Origin: M3 sp045133615
GTDB lineage: Bacteria; Bacteroidota; Bacteroidia; Bacteroidales; Muribaculaceae
Length of the DNA stretch: 64,000 bases
Direction of reading: 5' to 3'
NCBI GenBank assembly: GCA_045133615.1
Contig: JBGUUQ010000054.1
Location: 15,541 to 79,540, forward strand
The translations under genes were made by a program, and so were the position numbers. Of the stretch, positions 62,153 through 64,000 are shown in pieces (within the stretch, counting starts at the first letter, position 1; each line of letters starts with the position of its first letter). The notes beneath the pieces were generated by a model, which saw only the letters and a list, made by a program, of their open reading frames with translations, ran no database searches and had not been told where the DNA came from.

Positions 62153-63634
62153 TTAAATAATTCGATGACGTTCATGTCCTTCAACATATATCGCACTCAA
62201 CGGCGACACCGGACAAAGATTTTCACACGCTCCGCATCCGATGCATCGCTCGGTATCAACAGCCGGTATCTTTACCGATTTTTCATCAGTAGGGTTCAAT
62301 GCCACCATCGTGATAGCTCCTACCGGGCAGTGGCGAGCACAGTTTCCGCAACTCGTACCGTCAACTGCCGGCAGACATCGTTCACGTACCCATACGGCAT
62401 GCCCGATTTGAATAGCACTCTTATCTGCTCGCGTTATCTTTGTTATCGCCCCCGCCGGGCACACCTCGCTGCAACGCGTACATTCGGGACGACAATATCC
62501 TTTTTCATACGACATCACCGGTTGCATCAAAGAATCGAGAGAGGTCGACGGGCGCAAAACTCCATTCGGACAATTGCTGATACACAATTGACACGAAGTG
62601 CAATGCCGAGCCAAATTATCAAGGCTCAACGCCCCCGGAGGTACTATAGGAGTCGTACGTTGTGGTTTCTCTTTCGGCGTTATCACTGCCAAACCACCAT
62701 CGGTCAACTTTTCTTGCGCTTTTACCGCCAATGAACCGGCTACCATCGCCCCTACTACAAGGAAATCACGACGACCGCCATCCGCAGTGTCATTATGGTT
62801 GGCTGCTTCAGCTTTTCGCGGTGCATGAGTGTACTTTATTGCATTTTGACGACAATTACCTATGCAGTCCATACACGCCACACATCGGGAATAGTCAATC
62901 ACATGATTTTTGAAATCTATACAAGAAGCCTTACAATTGCGAGCACATTTACCGCAACTGTTACATTTATTCATATCGATTACAGGCTTCAGCCACGAAT
63001 ATTTCGACAAATATCCAAGTATAGTCCCGACGGGACATATAGTATTGCAATAAGTGCGACCGCCTCGCCATGCAAGCACAGTCACGACGACCAAGCTTAT
63101 TGCTGCCATAATACCGACGGCAAAATTCCATCCTCGCGCTTCGACATGATAAAACGCGTAACTATCGTTGGCGACAGCCCAATCAGCAAATAGATTATTT
63201 GCACCATCATAAACCGGAGCGATAAATTGCGAAACAATGCGTCCGAAGATGCTATATGGTTCCACTAATGCCGCAATCCATGTCAAGCCAAGGACAATCG
63301 TCACTACAAACAATGCCAATACCCCTATGCGAAGCCACGTTTTGGGCGACGAAAATCTATATCTGTTCTTCTTTCGACGAGAATGAATACCGGCCACCAC
63401 ATCTTGAAATACTCCAAGCGGACATATTACAGAGCAATACACACGTCCAAGCAAAAGCGTCATAGCCACAAGTCCGACAAGCACCGCAAGATTGAGCGAC
63501 ATCACAGCAGGCACAAATTGCACTTTTGCCAACCAGCCCCACAAACCGCGGGCAAGACCCGTAAAATCCAAAAACAACAACGTCACCGCCAGTACGGCAA
63601 GCGTTGCCAATAAAATACGTATCTTACGCAGCAT
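62153..63634 (-). CDS. Membrane 4Fe-4S protein, NapH-like fused to NapG-like part
   Basis: The 493-residue protein has an N-terminal membrane part with about four helices and two CxxxCP motifs (YCSVICPLG and YCNTICPVG) as in NapH/CcoG-type proteins. Ferredoxin motifs follow (CNSCGKCARNC and CVACMDCIGNC), then an RRDFLVVGAMVAG stretch near residue 287 that resembles a twin-arginine leader inside the chain. The second half has four further clusters, at CTSCQLCISNCPNG, CRPECTRCSEVCP, CGNCARHCP and CIGCGACENLCPV. This matches a fusion of a NapH-like quinol/ferredoxin module with a NapG-like periplasmic ferredoxin. It heads the operon with the reductase. Confidence 0.85.
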   Translation of the reverse strand: MLRKIRILLATLAVLAVTLLFLDFTGLARGLWGWLAKVQFVPAVMSLNLAVLVGLVAMTLLLGRVYCSVICPLGVFQDVVAGIHSRRKKNRYRFSSPKTWLRIGVLALFVVTIVLGLTWIAALVEPYSIFGRIVSQFIAPVYDGANNLFADWAVANDSYAFYHVEARGWNFAVGIMAAISLVVVTVLAWRGGRTYCNTICPVGTILGYLSKYSWLKPVIDMNKCNSCGKCARNCKASCIDFKNHVIDYSRCVACMDCIGNCRQNAIKYTHAPRKAEAANHNDTADGGRRDFLVVGAMVAGSLAVKAQEKLTDGGLAVITPKEKPQRTTPIVPPGALSLDNLARHCTSCQLCISNCPNGVLRPSTSLDSLMQPVMSYEKGYCRPECTRCSEVCPAGAITKITRADKSAIQIGHAVWVRERCLPAVDGTSCGNCARHCPVGAITMVALNPTDEKSVKIPAVDTERCIGCGACENLCPVSPLSAIYVEGHERHRII

Positions 63635-63672
63635 ATATTTTCGAGATTATTATGTTTTTTCTTTTCTACTCG

Positions 63673-63703
63673 CAAATATAGCTAAAAATCGCCACTCCTC
63701 CAA
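63673..63703 (-). promoter_or_regulatory. Promoter of the ferredoxin-reductase operon (-33/-7)
   Basis: On the minus strand TTG (63701-63703) is followed after 20 bases by TATATTTG (63673-63680), 38 bases before the ATG at 63634. The sequence lies just after the stop of the gene at 63713. Confidence 0.65.
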
Positions 63704-63712
63704 CTTTAACTA

Positions 63713-64000
63713 TCAGAAGCCCAATGTATCGCGCAGTCGTTTCGGCAACTTAGCCACCACCTCCGCATAACTATGGTCGATAAGTTCCTTTACTAATTCC
63801 GATGAAAGCGTCGGAAGTTCATGCTGATTCCAATATTTCTTATTGAAATGAAATGCAGGCTCGATACCCGAATACTGCTCCCGTAATTCAAGTGCACGCT
63901 CCGCATCGCACTTAAGCACCAATCTCGTCGGGCAATCCGTTCCTATGACAGCAAACATTTTTCCGGCAACCTTAAACACAAGCGTCACATCGTCGAACGG
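63713..64000 (-). CDS. MmcQ/YjbR family protein (partial, N-terminus missing)
   Basis: The open frame enters from the right edge and ends at 63713. The last 96 codons read PFDDVTLVFKVAGKMFAVIG and then the family motifs VLKCDAERALELRE, FHFNKKYWNQHEL and ELIDHSYAEVVAKLPK. This is the MmcQ/YjbR double-wing DNA-binding-like family, whose function is not established. The GTG at 63988 is inside the chain, so the true start lies beyond the window. Confidence 0.88.
   Translation of the reverse strand, partial: PFDDVTLVFKVAGKMFAVIGTDCPTRLVLKCDAERALELREQYSGIEPAFHFNKKYWNQHELPTLSSELVKELIDHSYAEVVAKLPKRLRDTLGF

Overview
The window looks like a chromosome segment of a Bacteroidales bacterium, most probably of the Muribaculaceae (family-level placement is inference). 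Supporting signs are the many Bacteroidota-type promoters (TAnnTTTG near -7, often with TTTG or TTG about 20 bases upstream), an outer-membrane barrel of the CarboxypepD-like/plug type, PEP/pyruvate-binding and polysaccharide-export proteins typical of the group, C-terminal sorting-like tails on secreted enzymes, and few Shine-Dalgarno sites. It is gene-dense, has no gene-free stretch above 300 bases, and shows no transposase, phage, plasmid or CRISPR signature.

Left part (1-12.8 kb): a truncated membrane protein lies divergent from an outer-membrane barrel; then come typA, an acyl-CoA ligase, a TlpA-like lipoprotein, a VanZ-like protein, two paralogous sodium:neurotransmitter-symporter-type transporters with a tiny membrane protein between them, and folP followed by the c-di-AMP synthase cdaA.

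12.9-18.4 kb: two tandem secreted GH13 alpha-amylases. The first is a large modular enzyme (GH13, three CBM26-like repeats, an acidic linker, a CBM9-like region and a sorting-like tail) whose signal peptide is split by a one-base frame slip at a run of nine A. The second is a plain GH13 enzyme. No SusC/SusD pair is nearby.

18.5-28.7 kb: a Fur-family regulator with purA and a DUF1015 gene, a small DUF4250 gene, a C45-type Ntn hydrolase, a thioesterase-dprA-nucleoside phosphorylase run, and convergently tgt with an LptF/G-type permease.

28.8-37.9 kb: one tight minus-strand operon holding a double-receiver/PEP-pyruvate-binding fusion, a long coiled-coil protein, a DPP-IV-type peptidase, an unknown membrane protein and miaA, with gaps of 12 bases or less and one start/stop overlap. 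This is the strongest candidate for an undescribed functional unit.

38-52.9 kb: a K+-dependent-type membrane pyrophosphatase divergent from efp, an aquaporin, a flavodiiron protein, a Wza/Wzc exopolysaccharide export pair, a uracil-DNA-glycosylase-family protein, and a run dedA-rpe-ftsK-lolA-like-trxB.

52.9-64 kb: a GtrB-like glycosyltransferase plus a polytopic membrane partner beside tRNA-His, then capA-like, folD, ffh, panD and panC reading as one run. An electron-transfer operon follows: a NapH/NapG-like fusion ferredoxin, a ferredoxin-aldo/keto reductase and a DUF1893 protein. A truncated MmcQ/YjbR gene sits at the right edge.
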